A DNA stretch of 64,000 nucleotides from assembly GCF_004784465.1 (NCBI RefSeq), contig NZ_SRRU01000004.1, positions 62,001-126,000 of the forward strand. Reading direction: 5' to 3'. This DNA comes from Streptomyces griseoluteus. Lineage in GTDB: Bacteria; Actinomycetota; Actinomycetes; Streptomycetales; Streptomycetaceae. The stretch's first letter is position 1; each line of letters opens with the position of its first letter. The position numbers were made by a program, and so were the translations under genes. This document shows, in pieces, positions 14,883 to 22,470 of this stretch. The notes under the pieces were generated by a model. It did no database searches. It was not told the DNA's origin and saw nothing but the letters and a program-made list of their open reading frames with translations.

Positions 14883-15668
14883 ATGACCTCTCTACCGAGC
14901 GTTCTCGGCACGCTTGACCCCACGAGTGATCGTGCGGTCTTCCGGCAGATCGCCGACCAGCTGCGCGAGGCCATCGATCGTGGGCGCTTCAAAGAAGGGG
15001 AGAAGCTGCCCTCCGAGGCCGAACTGGTCGAGCACTACGGCGTTTCCCGGATGACGGTCCGGAACTCCTTCTCGATCCTCACGGGCGAGGGCCTGGTGCA
15101 CGCCGAGCACGGCAAGGGCGTCTTCGTCAGGCCCCGTCCGCCCGTGCGCCGTCTCGCCTCCGACCGCTTCGCCCGCCGCCATCGCGAGCAGGGCAAGTCC
15201 GCGTTCATCGTGGAGGCCGATGCCGCCGGCAGTCATCCGCAGGTCGACAGCCTGGAGGTCAAGGAGGAGAAGGCGAGCCAGGACATCTCTACGCGGCTCG
15301 GCTCGGTACGCCGTGTACTCGCCCGGCGGCGCCGGTACCTGCTGGACGGACGCCCGGTGGAGTTCGCCACCTCCTACCTGCCGCTCGACATCGCCCGCGG
15401 TACCCAGATCGCCGAGCCCAACCCCGGCCCCGGCGGCATCTACGCCCGCCTCGAAGAGCTGGGGCACCACCTCGACCACTTCGAGGAGGAGATCCGCGCC
15501 CGGATGCCTTCGCCCGCTGAGGTGAAGACGCTGCGCCTGGCCGCAGGCGTGCCGGTCATCCACCTCGTCCGCACCGCCTTCGACACCGAAGGGCGGGCCG
15601 TGGAGGTCTGCGACACGGTGATGGCGGCCGACGCCTACGTCCTCTCCTACCAGCTCCCGGCGACCTGA
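14883..15668 (+). CDS. GntR/HutC-family repressor, KorSA-like
   Basis: A 261-residue regulator. The winged helix (about 18-85) has VFRQIADQLREAIDRGRF, LPSEAELVEHYGVSRMTVRN and a wing ending GKGVFV. The UTRA ligand domain (about 100-255) has RRRRYLLDGRPVEFATSYLP, GPGGIYARLEELGHH and GVPVIHLVRTAF. In pSAM2-like elements this regulator silences replication and transfer genes. AAAGGAGTATCC before ATG 14883 is a good ribosome binding site. It is divergent from the Nudix gene, and 16-bp palindromic boxes flank its transcription unit and the next one. Confidence 0.9.
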   Translation: MTSLPSVLGTLDPTSDRAVFRQIADQLREAIDRGRFKEGEKLPSEAELVEHYGVSRMTVRNSFSILTGEGLVHAEHGKGVFVRPRPPVRRLASDRFARRHREQGKSAFIVEADAAGSHPQVDSLEVKEEKASQDISTRLGSVRRVLARRRRYLLDGRPVEFATSYLPLDIARGTQIAEPNPGPGGIYARLEELGHHLDHFEEEIRARMPSPAEVKTLRLAAGVPVIHLVRTAFDTEGRAVEVCDTVMAADAYVLSYQLPAT

Positions 15669-15718
15669 TCGGCGGTGCGCGAGGCCACTTCTTCGGACTC
15701 GTACACGCCGACAGGGTT

Positions 15719-15734
15719 ACTCGTATAGACGAGT
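15719..15734. promoter_or_regulatory. Palindromic GntR operator box 1
   Basis: ACTCGTATAGACGAGT: perfect 6-bp inverted arms (ACTCGT/ACGAGT) around ATAG, between the GntR gene and the transfer operon. Confidence 0.65.
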
Positions 15735-15792
15735 GGGCAAGTTGTGTGGCAAGGTGATCTCGTTCCCGGCGATGACGGGTTCTCAGATCGCA

Positions 15793-15808
15793 TCTTGTAT
15801 AGACGAGT
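15793..15808. promoter_or_regulatory. GntR operator box 2
   Basis: TCTTGTATAGACGAGT, matching box 1 at 14 of 16 positions, starting 74 bp after it and ending 15 bp before the first transfer-operon start codon. Binding here would block transcription or translation initiation of the operon. Confidence 0.65.
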
Positions 15809-15823
15809 AGATGGGAAGAAGCC

Positions 15824-16180
15824 TTGCGCACCATTCGTGTGGAGACCTCGGCCGCGACGATCCTGCTGACCGAGGCACCCGAGCCCAAGGTCCGTGACCG
15901 GCAGACGGGCGAGATCGCGAAGGACGCCGTCAGCGGCGAGTCGCTGATGACGATCGGCGTCGTGTACATCGAGGAGGGGGAGTCGTCCCTGATCAAGGTG
16001 ACCGTTCCGGAGAGCGGGGTGTCGGAAGGGCTCGCGCTCGGTGCGCCGGTCTCGCTGCCCGGTCTGGCCGCCCGTCCGTGGGAGAGCGTGTTCAACGGGC
16101 AGCAGCGGCACGGCATCGCCTACCGGGCCGCCGCCGTCACCCCCGCCACCTTCCCTGCCACCGTGGGAGCCACGGCCTGA
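15824..16180 (+). CDS. SCO3933-type regulatory protein
   Basis: A 118-residue protein starting (TTG, preceded by GGGAAGAAGCC) MRTIRVETSAATILLTEAPE, then KVRDRQTGEIAKD and a beta-rich middle (LMTIGVVYIEEGESSLIKVT). I recognise it as the small regulatory protein regularly encoded between the GntR repressor and the FtsK-like gene in AICEs. Its biochemical action is unknown. Its stop overlaps the TraSA start (TGATG), so the two are co-translated. Confidence 0.75.
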   Translation: MRTIRVETSAATILLTEAPEPKVRDRQTGEIAKDAVSGESLMTIGVVYIEEGESSLIKVTVPESGVSEGLALGAPVSLPGLAARPWESVFNGQQRHGIAYRAAAVTPATFPATVGATA

Positions 16181-17556
16181 TGTCCGACCTGACAACGCTT
16201 CTGGAGGTGGGTGGTCCCGTCGCCGCACTGGGCGGTGGGGCCGCCTACGCCCGGGCGCGACACCCCGGCCTTTACTGGTCCACGGTCGGCTTACCGCTCT
16301 CGACCGCCCGGCTGATCGGCTCGTACGGGTCCGTCATGGAAGCCTGCGGCCTCACCGTGGCCCCGTCCCGGCTCCGGGTCCTGGCGGTCAAGGCCACCAG
16401 CCGCCGCGAGGTCCGGCCGGTACCGCCGCGACGCGGAATCATCCGACCGACCACGACCGGACTGCGGCTCCGCCTGCGGCTCGCCCCCGGTCAGGAGCCG
16501 GCCGACGTGGCCGCCTCCGCCGAACGGCTGCGGCACGCCTGGGGAGTTCACGCCGTCTACGTCACCACGGTGAAGCCGGGCGTGGTCGAGCTGCGGCTCG
16601 TCGGCTTCGACGTGCTGAGCCGGGTGCGCATGCCGCGCAAGACTCGGGCCGAATTCCTCCGGGTGCCGGTCGCGCTGCGCGAGGACGCCACACCCTTCCT
16701 GCGCGACTACCGCACCGTGCCGCACCAACTCACCCTCGGCGCCACCCTGTCCGGCAAGTCCATGTACTTGCGTCACCTCGTCGCCGGACTCGCCCGGCAG
16801 CCGGTCGCCCTGGTCGGCATCGACTGCAAGCGGGGCGTCGAACTCGCGCCCTTCGCCGCACGGCTCTCGGCCCTCGCCACGAACCCGGAGCAGGCCGCCG
16901 AACTACTGCCCGCGCTCATCGGGGAAATGGAGGAACGGTATGACCTGATCAAGGCCCGACAGGGCATCGCCCCCGGCACGCCGGACGAGGAGATCACCTC
17001 CGACATCTGGGGCCTGCCCGAAAGCGAACGCCCTGTACCCGTCGTGCTGTTCGTCGACGAGGTCGCCGAACTCTTCCTCGTCGCCACGAAGACGGACGAG
17101 GAACGGCGGGACGAGATGGTCACCCAGCTCATCCGGCTCGCCCAGCTCGGCCGCGCCGCCGGCATCCACCTGGAGGTGTGCGGGCAGCGCTTCGGCGCCG
17201 AGCTGGGCAAGGGAGCGACCATGCTGCGGGCCCAGTTGACCGGCCGCGTCTGCCACCGCGTCAACGACGAAGCCTCCGCCAAGATGGCACTCGGCGACAT
17301 CGCCCCGGAAGCCGTCTTCGCCGCCTGCGCCATCGCCCCCGAACGTCCCGGCCTCGCCGTGGCCGGTGACACCTCCGGCGGCTGGTCCCGCATCCGCACG
17401 CCCTACCTCTCCCTCGGCGACGCCGCCGAGATCTGCCGCGCCTGGGCCCACATGGTCCCCGACCTTCCCGCGCTCAAGCCCTTCCGGCCCGACGTGCCTG
17501 CGCCGCCGGTCGAGATCCCGTCCCCGGTCGTGAAGCCGCGACCCGTGACCGACTGA
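16180..17556 (+). CDS. FtsK/SpoIIIE-like DNA transfer ATPase (TraSA/TraB-type)
   Basis: A 458-residue motor that moves double-stranded DNA between mycelia, the single-protein conjugation system of actinobacteria. An N-terminal part of about 180 residues with a short hydrophobic stretch is followed by the ATPase: Walker A GATLSGKSM, DCKRGVEL, Walker B PVVLFVDEVAELF and the helicase-like LGRAAGIHLEVCGQRFG. ATG 16180 overlaps the preceding stop; the same frame is open further upstream, but that part overlaps the SCO3933-type gene. In this family a C-terminal winged helix recognises clt repeats; here the C-terminus (SPVVKPRPVTD) is short. Confidence 0.9.
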   Translation: MSDLTTLLEVGGPVAALGGGAAYARARHPGLYWSTVGLPLSTARLIGSYGSVMEACGLTVAPSRLRVLAVKATSRREVRPVPPRRGIIRPTTTGLRLRLRLAPGQEPADVAASAERLRHAWGVHAVYVTTVKPGVVELRLVGFDVLSRVRMPRKTRAEFLRVPVALREDATPFLRDYRTVPHQLTLGATLSGKSMYLRHLVAGLARQPVALVGIDCKRGVELAPFAARLSALATNPEQAAELLPALIGEMEERYDLIKARQGIAPGTPDEEITSDIWGLPESERPVPVVLFVDEVAELFLVATKTDEERRDEMVTQLIRLAQLGRAAGIHLEVCGQRFGAELGKGATMLRAQLTGRVCHRVNDEASAKMALGDIAPEAVFAACAIAPERPGLAVAGDTSGGWSRIRTPYLSLGDAAEICRAWAHMVPDLPALKPFRPDVPAPPVEIPSPVVKPRPVTD

Positions 17557-17647
17557 CCCGGCGCTTCCCCCTTCACCCCCGGTCGGCGTGACCGCCTCGC
17601 GCCACGTCCCTACCCCTCCCATGCCCGAAGCCGGAAGGAGCCGCAGC

Positions 17648-18250
17648 ATGCGCGCCCACCTGGCCCGCGTCGACGCGGTGCTCGTTCAGGCGGTCATCGC
17701 CGCCGCGCTGTCCTTCGCCCACCTGCATGACATCGCCTCGGCCGCCGGTCAGGACGGATGGAAGGCGTGGGCGTATCCCGTCTCCGTCGACCTGCTGCTC
17801 GTCGCCGCCTGGCGCCGACTGCGCTCTGGCGAGGCCAAGGCGGCCAGATGGTGCTGGTTCGTGATCGCGCTGACCGCCTCCCTCGGCGCGAACGTCGCCA
17901 CCGCCGGACTGCTCGACATCGACCAGGTACCGGCCTGGCTCCGCATCCTCGTCGCGGGCTGGCCAGCCGTCGCCTTCCTCGGCGGCACCCTCCTCGCCCA
18001 CTCGACCCCGCCGACGACGGACGACCACCCCGAGACGACCGACGAACCGGAGCAACCGCAGCCCATCGAGGACCAGGAGGACGCGCCCGCTCCGCCCGCG
18101 GTCCCCGTCCCGGCGGCCCTGGTCGAGCACGCACGCAAGGTCGCCACCGAGCACCACAACCGCACCGGAACGGCCATCGACACCCCGACCCTGCGCGCCC
18201 GCCTCGGCGTGCCCCTGCCCCTGGCCGACGCCATCGCCGCACAGCTCTGA
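17648..18250 (+). CDS. DUF2637 membrane protein (Spd-type)
   Basis: A 200-residue protein of the DUF2637 family common in Streptomyces conjugative elements. Four predicted membrane segments lie in the first 120 residues (VLVQAVIAAALSFAHLHDIA, YPVSVDLLLVAAW, WCWFVIALTASLGANVATAG, ILVAGWPAVAFLGGTLLA). A Pro/Glu-rich linker leads to a soluble C-terminal domain (LVEHARKVATEHHNRTG and LGVPLPLADAIAAQL) that looks like a small helix-turn-helix. GAAGGAGCCGCAGC precedes ATG 17648. It likely supports intramycelial spread of the element. Confidence 0.85.
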   Translation: MRAHLARVDAVLVQAVIAAALSFAHLHDIASAAGQDGWKAWAYPVSVDLLLVAAWRRLRSGEAKAARWCWFVIALTASLGANVATAGLLDIDQVPAWLRILVAGWPAVAFLGGTLLAHSTPPTTDDHPETTDEPEQPQPIEDQEDAPAPPAVPVPAALVEHARKVATEHHNRTGTAIDTPTLRARLGVPLPLADAIAAQL

Positions 18251-18262
18251 AAGGAGCCCTCC

Positions 18263-18454
18263 ATGAGTGCCAACCGCCGCTTCCGCTCCGTTTCCCGCAT
18301 CGGCCCCGTCCAGGTCGGCACCTCCTACGACGGACTCGGCCGGGAAAAGCACACCGCCGCCTGCACGGCCCCGCGCTGCGGCTTCTCCGCCGACTACGAC
18401 AGCCGCGCCGCCGCCGAACTGGCCGCCCGCACCCACCGCTGCCCCGTCCGCTGA
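18263..18454 (+). CDS. Mobile element transfer protein (SpdB-type)
   Basis: A 63-residue basic protein starting MSANRRFRSVSRIGPVQVGT, with two Cys-containing turns (HTAACTAPRCGFSADYDS, THRCPVR) that could bind zinc. This short protein is a recurrent part of AICE spread modules and is usually named mobile element transfer protein. Good ribosome binding site (AAAGGAGCCCTCC), 12 bp after the DUF2637 stop. Confidence 0.8.
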   Translation: MSANRRFRSVSRIGPVQVGTSYDGLGREKHTAACTAPRCGFSADYDSRAAAELAARTHRCPVR

Positions 18455-18469
18455 AAGGACCCGCCTCCC

Positions 18470-18664
18470 GTGACCGTCAGCCTCCCGCTCGTCGTCGTCC
18501 TCGGCTTCTTCGCCTGGGGAGCGGTCAAGTTCCTCGGCGTCCGCACGTGGATCGTCGTCCTGATCGCCCTCTTCGGCTTCTGGCTCTCGCACACCTTCAT
18601 GGCCCCGGCCATCGAGTCCGGCACGCGCTCCGGCGTGGGCATCGTCAACGGCTCACATGACTAG
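18470..18664 (+). CDS. Small membrane spread protein
   Basis: A 64-residue protein with two hydrophobic segments (LPLVVVLGFFAWGAVKFLG and WIVVLIALFGFWLS), start GTG 18470 after GAAAGGACCCGCCTCCC. It is part of the Spd cluster between TraSA and RepSA and probably works with the other membrane proteins in plasmid spread. Its stop lies 8 nt inside the next gene. Confidence 0.75.
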   Translation: MTVSLPLVVVLGFFAWGAVKFLGVRTWIVVLIALFGFWLSHTFMAPAIESGTRSGVGIVNGSHD

Positions 18665-18941
18665 ACGACTAGGTGAGCAGAGCTTCGCCGTGTTCCTGCC
18701 CAAGTACCCCGACACCCCGACCCCGCCGCCCGCGCACACCCACACCGTGGCGACCGACCACCAACTCTCCACCCGGCGCCCGGCCCCGCAGATCTCCGTC
18801 AGCACCGGAGCCGTCGCGGCCGTCCTCGTCGGAGGGGTCGTACTGACCGCGCTACTGGCCGCCGTGGCCGTCACGGCCATGTCCGTGGCCGTCGCCGTCG
18901 TGGTCCTGCGCTCGATGCTCCGCGATCAGCGTCGCCACTGA
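18657..18941 (+). CDS. SpdD-like spread protein
   Basis: A 94-residue protein. The N-terminal half has a Pro/Thr/His-rich stretch (PKYPDTPTPPPAHTHTVA); the C-terminal half has one long hydrophobic region (about 47-87, TGAVAAVLVGGVVLTALLAA and on). This arrangement is typical of SpdD-like proteins. It overlaps the previous gene by 8 nt and ends the transfer operon before a strong terminator. Confidence 0.75.
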   Translation: MTRRLGEQSFAVFLPKYPDTPTPPPAHTHTVATDHQLSTRRPAPQISVSTGAVAAVLVGGVVLTALLAAVAVTAMSVAVAVVVLRSMLRDQRRH

Positions 18942-18950
18942 CGCACCAGA

Positions 18951-18996
18951 CCCCCGGGGCGGCCTCGATACCGGCAAGCATCCGCCGCCCCGGGGG
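18951..18996 (+). terminator. 13-bp hairpin terminator after the transfer operon
   Basis: CCCCCGGGGCGGC (18951-18963) pairs perfectly with GCCGCCCCGGGGG (18984-18996) across a 20-nt loop. It separates the Spd genes from the replication module. Confidence 0.75.
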
Positions 18997-19035
18997 CCTT
19001 CACCCCTTCCAGCCGAAGCCAGAAGGAGCAAGCCC

Positions 19036-20391
19036 ATCATCACCCGCGCCACCCCGCCCCCGCTGACCGAACTCCGAGACCTGCCCGCCCTCGGCACCAT
19101 GCCCGCCCTCCTGCGCCAGCTCTCGGGCCTCGGCGGCTGCACCCACCCGATCCGCCTCGACGGCCACCGCACCGAATACGACGTGAACACCCGCACCGGC
19201 GAGATCGGGAGCGTCCTCCACCACCTCGACTCCGCCGCCCTCCCGGCCGGACACCTCCTCGTCCGCTGCAACAACCGCCGCACGACCCGCTGCGCGGCCT
19301 GCGCCGAGGTCTACCGCCGGGACACCTTCCACCTGATCACCTCCGGCCTGCGCGGCGGCAAGGGCGTTCCCGAACGTGTCGCCGCACACCCGCGCGTCTT
19401 CGCCACCTTCACCGCCCCCGGCTTCGGCCCCGTCCACAACCGCCCCACCGGCGCGGCCGGTTCGGTCCGCCCCTGCCGCTGCGGCACCCGCCACGACCAG
19501 GACGACCCCGCCCTCGGCACCCCGCTCGACCCGGAAACCTACGACTACGAAGCGGCCATCCTCTGGAACGCGCACGCCGGTCCGCTGTGGCGCCGCTTCT
19601 CGACCTACCTGCGCCGGGAGGTCGCCAAGCGCGCCGGTCTCACGCAACGGACCTTCCGCGAGTACGCCAGGGTGTCCTTCGCCAAGGTCGCCGAGTACCA
19701 GAAGCGGGGCGCCGTCCACTTCCACGCCGTCATCCGCATCGACGGCCCCGAGGGCGGCGACACCCCGCCTCCCGCCTGGGCCACCGCCGAGCTGCTGACC
19801 GACGCCATCCACGCCGCCGCCACCGCTGTCCGCGTGGACGGGCCCGTCATTGAAGGCCGGTCCCACGTCTTCACCTTCGGCCGCCAGCTCGACGTACGCA
19901 CCATCCGCTCCGCCGACTTCGACGGCGGCCAAGAGCTGACCGAGCGGGCCGTCGCCGCCTACATCGCCAAGTACGCCACCAAGGGCGCCGAGACCGCGAC
20001 AGGAGCTCTCGACCGGCCCCTGAAGTTCGTCGCCGAACTCGCCCAGCTAGACATCACCGACCACGCCCGCCGCCTCATCCGAACGGCCTGGGCCCTCGGC
20101 GCCCGCAAGGACCTCGAACACCTCCGCCTGCGCGCCTGGGCCCACATGCTCGGCTTCCGCGGCCACTTCTCCACCAAGTCCCGCCGCTACTCCACCACCC
20201 TCGGCGCCCTCCGCGACGCCCGCGCCGCATGGCGCCGAGCCCAAGCGGCCTCCGACTCCCGGACCGAGCCGGACACGACCCTCGTCCTCGCCCACTGGGT
20301 CTACGCCGGAACGGGCCTCACCGACGCCGAAGCCTGGCTCGCCGAAACCCTCGAACCCGCCCCCGGAACCGAAGGAGAACCCACCGCATGA
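19036..20391 (+). CDS. RepSA-type replication initiator with ATC at the expected start
   Basis: Replication initiator of the AICE, 451 residues if read from 19036. It has Cys pairs early on (RCNNRRTTRCAACAEVYRRD), the conserved FATFTAPGFGPVHNR, CRCGTRHDQDDP, and the rolling-circle type metal motif AVHFHAVIRIDG with the probable catalytic region YIAKYATKGAE. The first ATG in frame is 19099, but it has no ribosome binding site. An excellent one (AGAAGGAGCAAGCCC) ends 5 nt before in-frame ATC ATC ACC at 19036, from which the residues ITRATPPPLTELRDLPALG look coding. Either ATC initiates or the original ATG/GTG was mutated. Confidence 0.85.
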   Translation: MITRATPPPLTELRDLPALGTMPALLRQLSGLGGCTHPIRLDGHRTEYDVNTRTGEIGSVLHHLDSAALPAGHLLVRCNNRRTTRCAACAEVYRRDTFHLITSGLRGGKGVPERVAAHPRVFATFTAPGFGPVHNRPTGAAGSVRPCRCGTRHDQDDPALGTPLDPETYDYEAAILWNAHAGPLWRRFSTYLRREVAKRAGLTQRTFREYARVSFAKVAEYQKRGAVHFHAVIRIDGPEGGDTPPPAWATAELLTDAIHAAATAVRVDGPVIEGRSHVFTFGRQLDVRTIRSADFDGGQELTERAVAAYIAKYATKGAETATGALDRPLKFVAELAQLDITDHARRLIRTAWALGARKDLEHLRLRAWAHMLGFRGHFSTKSRRYSTTLGALRDARAAWRRAQAASDSRTEPDTTLVLAHWVYAGTGLTDAEAWLAETLEPAPGTEGEPTA

Positions 20392-20594
20392 CGACAGTGA
20401 CCATCACCCGCAAGTGGCACACCACGGCCGAAGTCGCCGAGATGCTCGGCTTCGGCCTCTCCAAGACCAAGGCGCTCGTCCTGAGCGGGGAGATCCGGTC
20501 CGTGAAGATCGGCCGTAACCGCCGCATCCTCCCGGCCTGGGTCGACGAGTACGTGAACCGCTGCGCCTCCGAGACCGTGGAGCGGGCGGCATGA
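20388..20594 (+). CDS. Excisionase (Xis), MerR-like helix-turn-helix
   Basis: A 68-residue DNA-binding protein: WHTTAEVAEMLGFGLSKTK is the helix-turn-helix and GEIRSVKIGRNRRILPAWVD the wing. It directs the integrase toward excision. It is translationally coupled on both sides: ATG overlaps the RepSA stop (20388-20391) and its stop overlaps the Int start (20591-20594). GAAGGAGAACCCACCGC precedes the start. Confidence 0.88.
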   Translation: MTTVTITRKWHTTAEVAEMLGFGLSKTKALVLSGEIRSVKIGRNRRILPAWVDEYVNRCASETVERAA

Positions 20595-21817
20595 GCGGAA
20601 AGAGGGCCAACGGCGAGGGCTCCATCTACCAGTACAAGAACGGCTTCGCGGCCTACGCCTGGGTGACTACCCCGGACGGCGACCGCAAGCGCAAGTACGT
20701 CTACGGCAAGACCCGCGAGGAGACCCACGAGAAGTGGATCAGGCTCCACAGTGACGCCAGCAAGGGCCCGGTGCAGACTCGGCACCGGACGGTTCAGGCG
20801 TTCCTGTCCTACTGGCTCGAGTCAATCGTGGAGCCCAACCTCGCTCCGCTGTCGTACGTGTCGTACGAAGGCTCGGTGCGGCTCTACATCAATCCGCACC
20901 TCGGCGGGAAGCGGCTCGACAAGCTGACCGTCCGGGACGTGCGGGAGTGGCTGACCAAGCTGGCCGGCATCTGCCAGTGCTGCGCCCAGGGCAAGGACGC
21001 CAAGCGGGCTAAGCCGCGTCAGCGGTGCTGTGCGGTTGGGGAGTGCTGTGAGGCCTATCCGTCCCGGCGGGTCGTCCAGGCCGCCCGTGACGCCTTGCGG
21101 GCCGCGCTCACGCACGCCGTGACCGAGGAGGAGATCAACAAGAACGTGGCCTCCCTGGTCAAGGTGCCAAAACCTCGGCGGCGCCGGATCAAGCCCTGGT
21201 CCGTGGTCGAGGCGGGGCGCTTCCTAGCCGATTCGGTCGCCCGGGAAGATCCGCTCTTCGCGGCCTGGGTCCTGGTCCTCTGCCTCGGTCTGCGGCGTGG
21301 TGAGGCGCTGGGCCTTACCTGGCAGTCGATCGACTTCGAGGCCGGTGAGCTGTACGTGGATCACCAGATCCAGCGCGCGGGCCGACAGATCCTGCACCGG
21401 GAGACCAAGACGGAGGAGTCCGACGACTTCCTTCCGCTCCCCGAGTTCTGCCTCCGGGCGCTCCGAATGCGGCGTGCCCAGCAGACCGGGGACCGGAATG
21501 CGGCCGGTGAGCTGTGGCAGGACACTCGCGGGCTGATCTTCACGACGAAGTACGGGACGCCGATCGAGCCGGGGAACCTCACCCGCATGTTCGCCCTGCG
21601 GGCCCGGCGCGCCGGGCTCCGGGTGATCCCGCTCCGGAACACCCGGCACACCTGCAGCTCGCTCCTGGTCGCCCTGAAGGTGCACCCGAAGGTGGCTCAA
21701 CGGATCCTGCGGCACTCGCAGATCGCCATGACGATGGAGGTCTACGCCGAAGCCAGTGAGGAAGAGGTGCGGGCCGCGCTCGGCAAGCTCTCCGATGCCA
21801 TGGGCGGCGCCAACTGA
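20591..21817 (+). CDS. Tyrosine integrase of the AICE
   Basis: A 408-residue tyrosine recombinase that joins the element's att site to the tRNA-Arg gene. Order: N-terminal arm-binding part, core-binding domain interrupted by a Cys-rich insert (CQCCAQGKDAKRAKPRQRCC) as in pSAM2-type integrases, and catalytic domain from about 210. Catalytic residues seen: Arg in LCLGLRRGEALGL, Lys in HRETKTEESDDFLPL, Arg/His in RNTRHTCSSLL, His in ILRHSQIAMT and the nucleophile Tyr in TMEVYAEA. The usual His of the HxxR box is Arg here (RNTR). It ends 76 bp before the att core and tRNA. Confidence 0.92.
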   Translation: MSGKRANGEGSIYQYKNGFAAYAWVTTPDGDRKRKYVYGKTREETHEKWIRLHSDASKGPVQTRHRTVQAFLSYWLESIVEPNLAPLSYVSYEGSVRLYINPHLGGKRLDKLTVRDVREWLTKLAGICQCCAQGKDAKRAKPRQRCCAVGECCEAYPSRRVVQAARDALRAALTHAVTEEEINKNVASLVKVPKPRRRRIKPWSVVEAGRFLADSVAREDPLFAAWVLVLCLGLRRGEALGLTWQSIDFEAGELYVDHQIQRAGRQILHRETKTEESDDFLPLPEFCLRALRMRRAQQTGDRNAAGELWQDTRGLIFTTKYGTPIEPGNLTRMFALRARRAGLRVIPLRNTRHTCSSLLVALKVHPKVAQRILRHSQIAMTMEVYAEASEEEVRAALGKLSDAMGGAN

Positions 21818-21821
21818 CGCT

Positions 21822-21844
21822 GTTGCTGTATTTAGCTGCTGTAC
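21822..21844 (+). repeat. 23-bp att-flanking motif, copy 4
   Basis: GTTGCTGTAT...TGCTGTAC, starting 4 bp after the integrase stop and ending 48 bp before the right att core. Confidence 0.55.
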
Positions 21845-21858
21845 GACCCTGAAACGCC

Positions 21859-21886
21859 GAAGGCCCCGGATCTCTCCGGGGCCTTC
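21859..21886. terminator. Hairpin terminator shared by int and tRNA-Arg
   Basis: GAAGGCCCCGG (21859-21869) pairs with CCGGGGCCTTC (21876-21886), 6-nt loop. Symmetric, so it can end both the integrase transcript and the minus-strand tRNA-Arg transcript. The displaced counterpart is at 9773-9800. Confidence 0.75.
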
Positions 21887-21892
21887 AACCTG

Positions 21893-21936
21893 TGTGCACT
21901 CGGCAGGATTCGAACCTGCAACCTTCTGATCCGTAG
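21893..21936. repeat. attR: 44-bp core within tRNA-Arg
   Basis: Identical to 9805-9848. Covers the tRNA 3' end to the anticodon loop, the usual crossover region of tRNA-specific tyrosine integrases. Confidence 0.9.
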
Positions 21937-21967
21937 TCAGATGCTCTATCCGTTAAGCTACGAGTGC
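21895..21967 (-). tRNA. tRNA-Arg (anticodon ACG)
   Basis: A 73-nt cloverleaf: acceptor GCACTCG/CGAGTGC, D arm TAGCTTAACGGATAGAGC, anticodon arm TCTGA-CTACGGA-TCAGA (anticodon ACG, reading CGN Arg codons), T arm GCAGGTTCGAATCCTGC and discriminator A. The gene is complete because the element restores its 3' end on integration. Confidence 0.96.
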
Positions 21968-22140
21968 TTGTTCTTTTGTTTTTGTCTCCGTTTCCCTGGC
22001 CTTTCGGCCCGTCCCGGCGACAGGAAGAACATTACATGACTGCCGCCGTCATGTGAAATCCGTTCCCCGCACCCTGCCTGACCTGCGGAAACGTCGAAAC
22101 CTAGATCGAACGCAGGGGCTCGCCACGAGCCCGGCAACGC

Positions 22141-22172
22141 CGAAGCCCCGGTCCAAGTGGACCGGGGCTTCG
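22141..22172 (-). terminator. 14-bp hairpin terminator of tRNA-Ser(GCT)
   Basis: CGAAGCCCCGGTCC (22141-22154) pairs perfectly with GGACCGGGGCTTCG (22159-22172) around AAGT, directly after the 3' end of the minus-strand tRNA. Confidence 0.8.
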
Positions 22173-22180
22173 GATCAGGG

Positions 22181-22271
22181 CGGAGGCGGAGGGATTTGAA
22201 CCCTCGATGGGCTTTAAGACCCAAACCGCATTAGCAGTGCGGCGCCATAGACCGGACTAGGCGACGCCTCC
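22181..22271 (-). tRNA. tRNA-Ser (anticodon GCT)
   Basis: A 91-nt class II tRNA: acceptor GGAGGCG/CGCCTCC, anticodon arm CCGCA-CTGCTAA-TGCGG (anticodon GCT), long variable arm and T arm GAGGGTTCAAATCCCTC. Reads AGC/AGU Ser codons. Confidence 0.95.
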
Positions 22272-22470
22272 AGCACAACCACTCCCGCGAGCGCGCGAAT
22301 GGTGCGTGCAGATGATGACACAGGCAAGCGCGGTGTCACCAATCGCCCCCCACGGTACTAGGCACCTGGCCCGCAGGGCAAAGGGCTTCCCCGGCGAGGC
22401 GCGCGCCGCTTCCGCGGGGGGTGTCGCAGGTGAGGCGCAACGTCGGGCGGGGATGCGCGTTGGGGTGGGT

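Larger units (their letters stand above)
9805..21936. mobile_element. AICE (pSAM2-type integrative conjugative element) in tRNA-Arg(ACG)
   Basis: A 12.1-kb element bounded by 44-bp direct repeats of the tRNA-Arg 3' end. It holds the full AICE set: tyrosine integrase next to the intact tRNA, Xis, RepSA-type replication initiator, FtsK-like transfer ATPase, DUF2637 and Spd spread proteins, a KorSA-like GntR repressor, an SCO3933-type regulator and a Nudix gene at the Pif position. The left 4.5 kb (9849-14321) is cargo. All backbone genes look intact apart from the RepSA start codon, so the element is potentially active. Confidence 0.92.
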
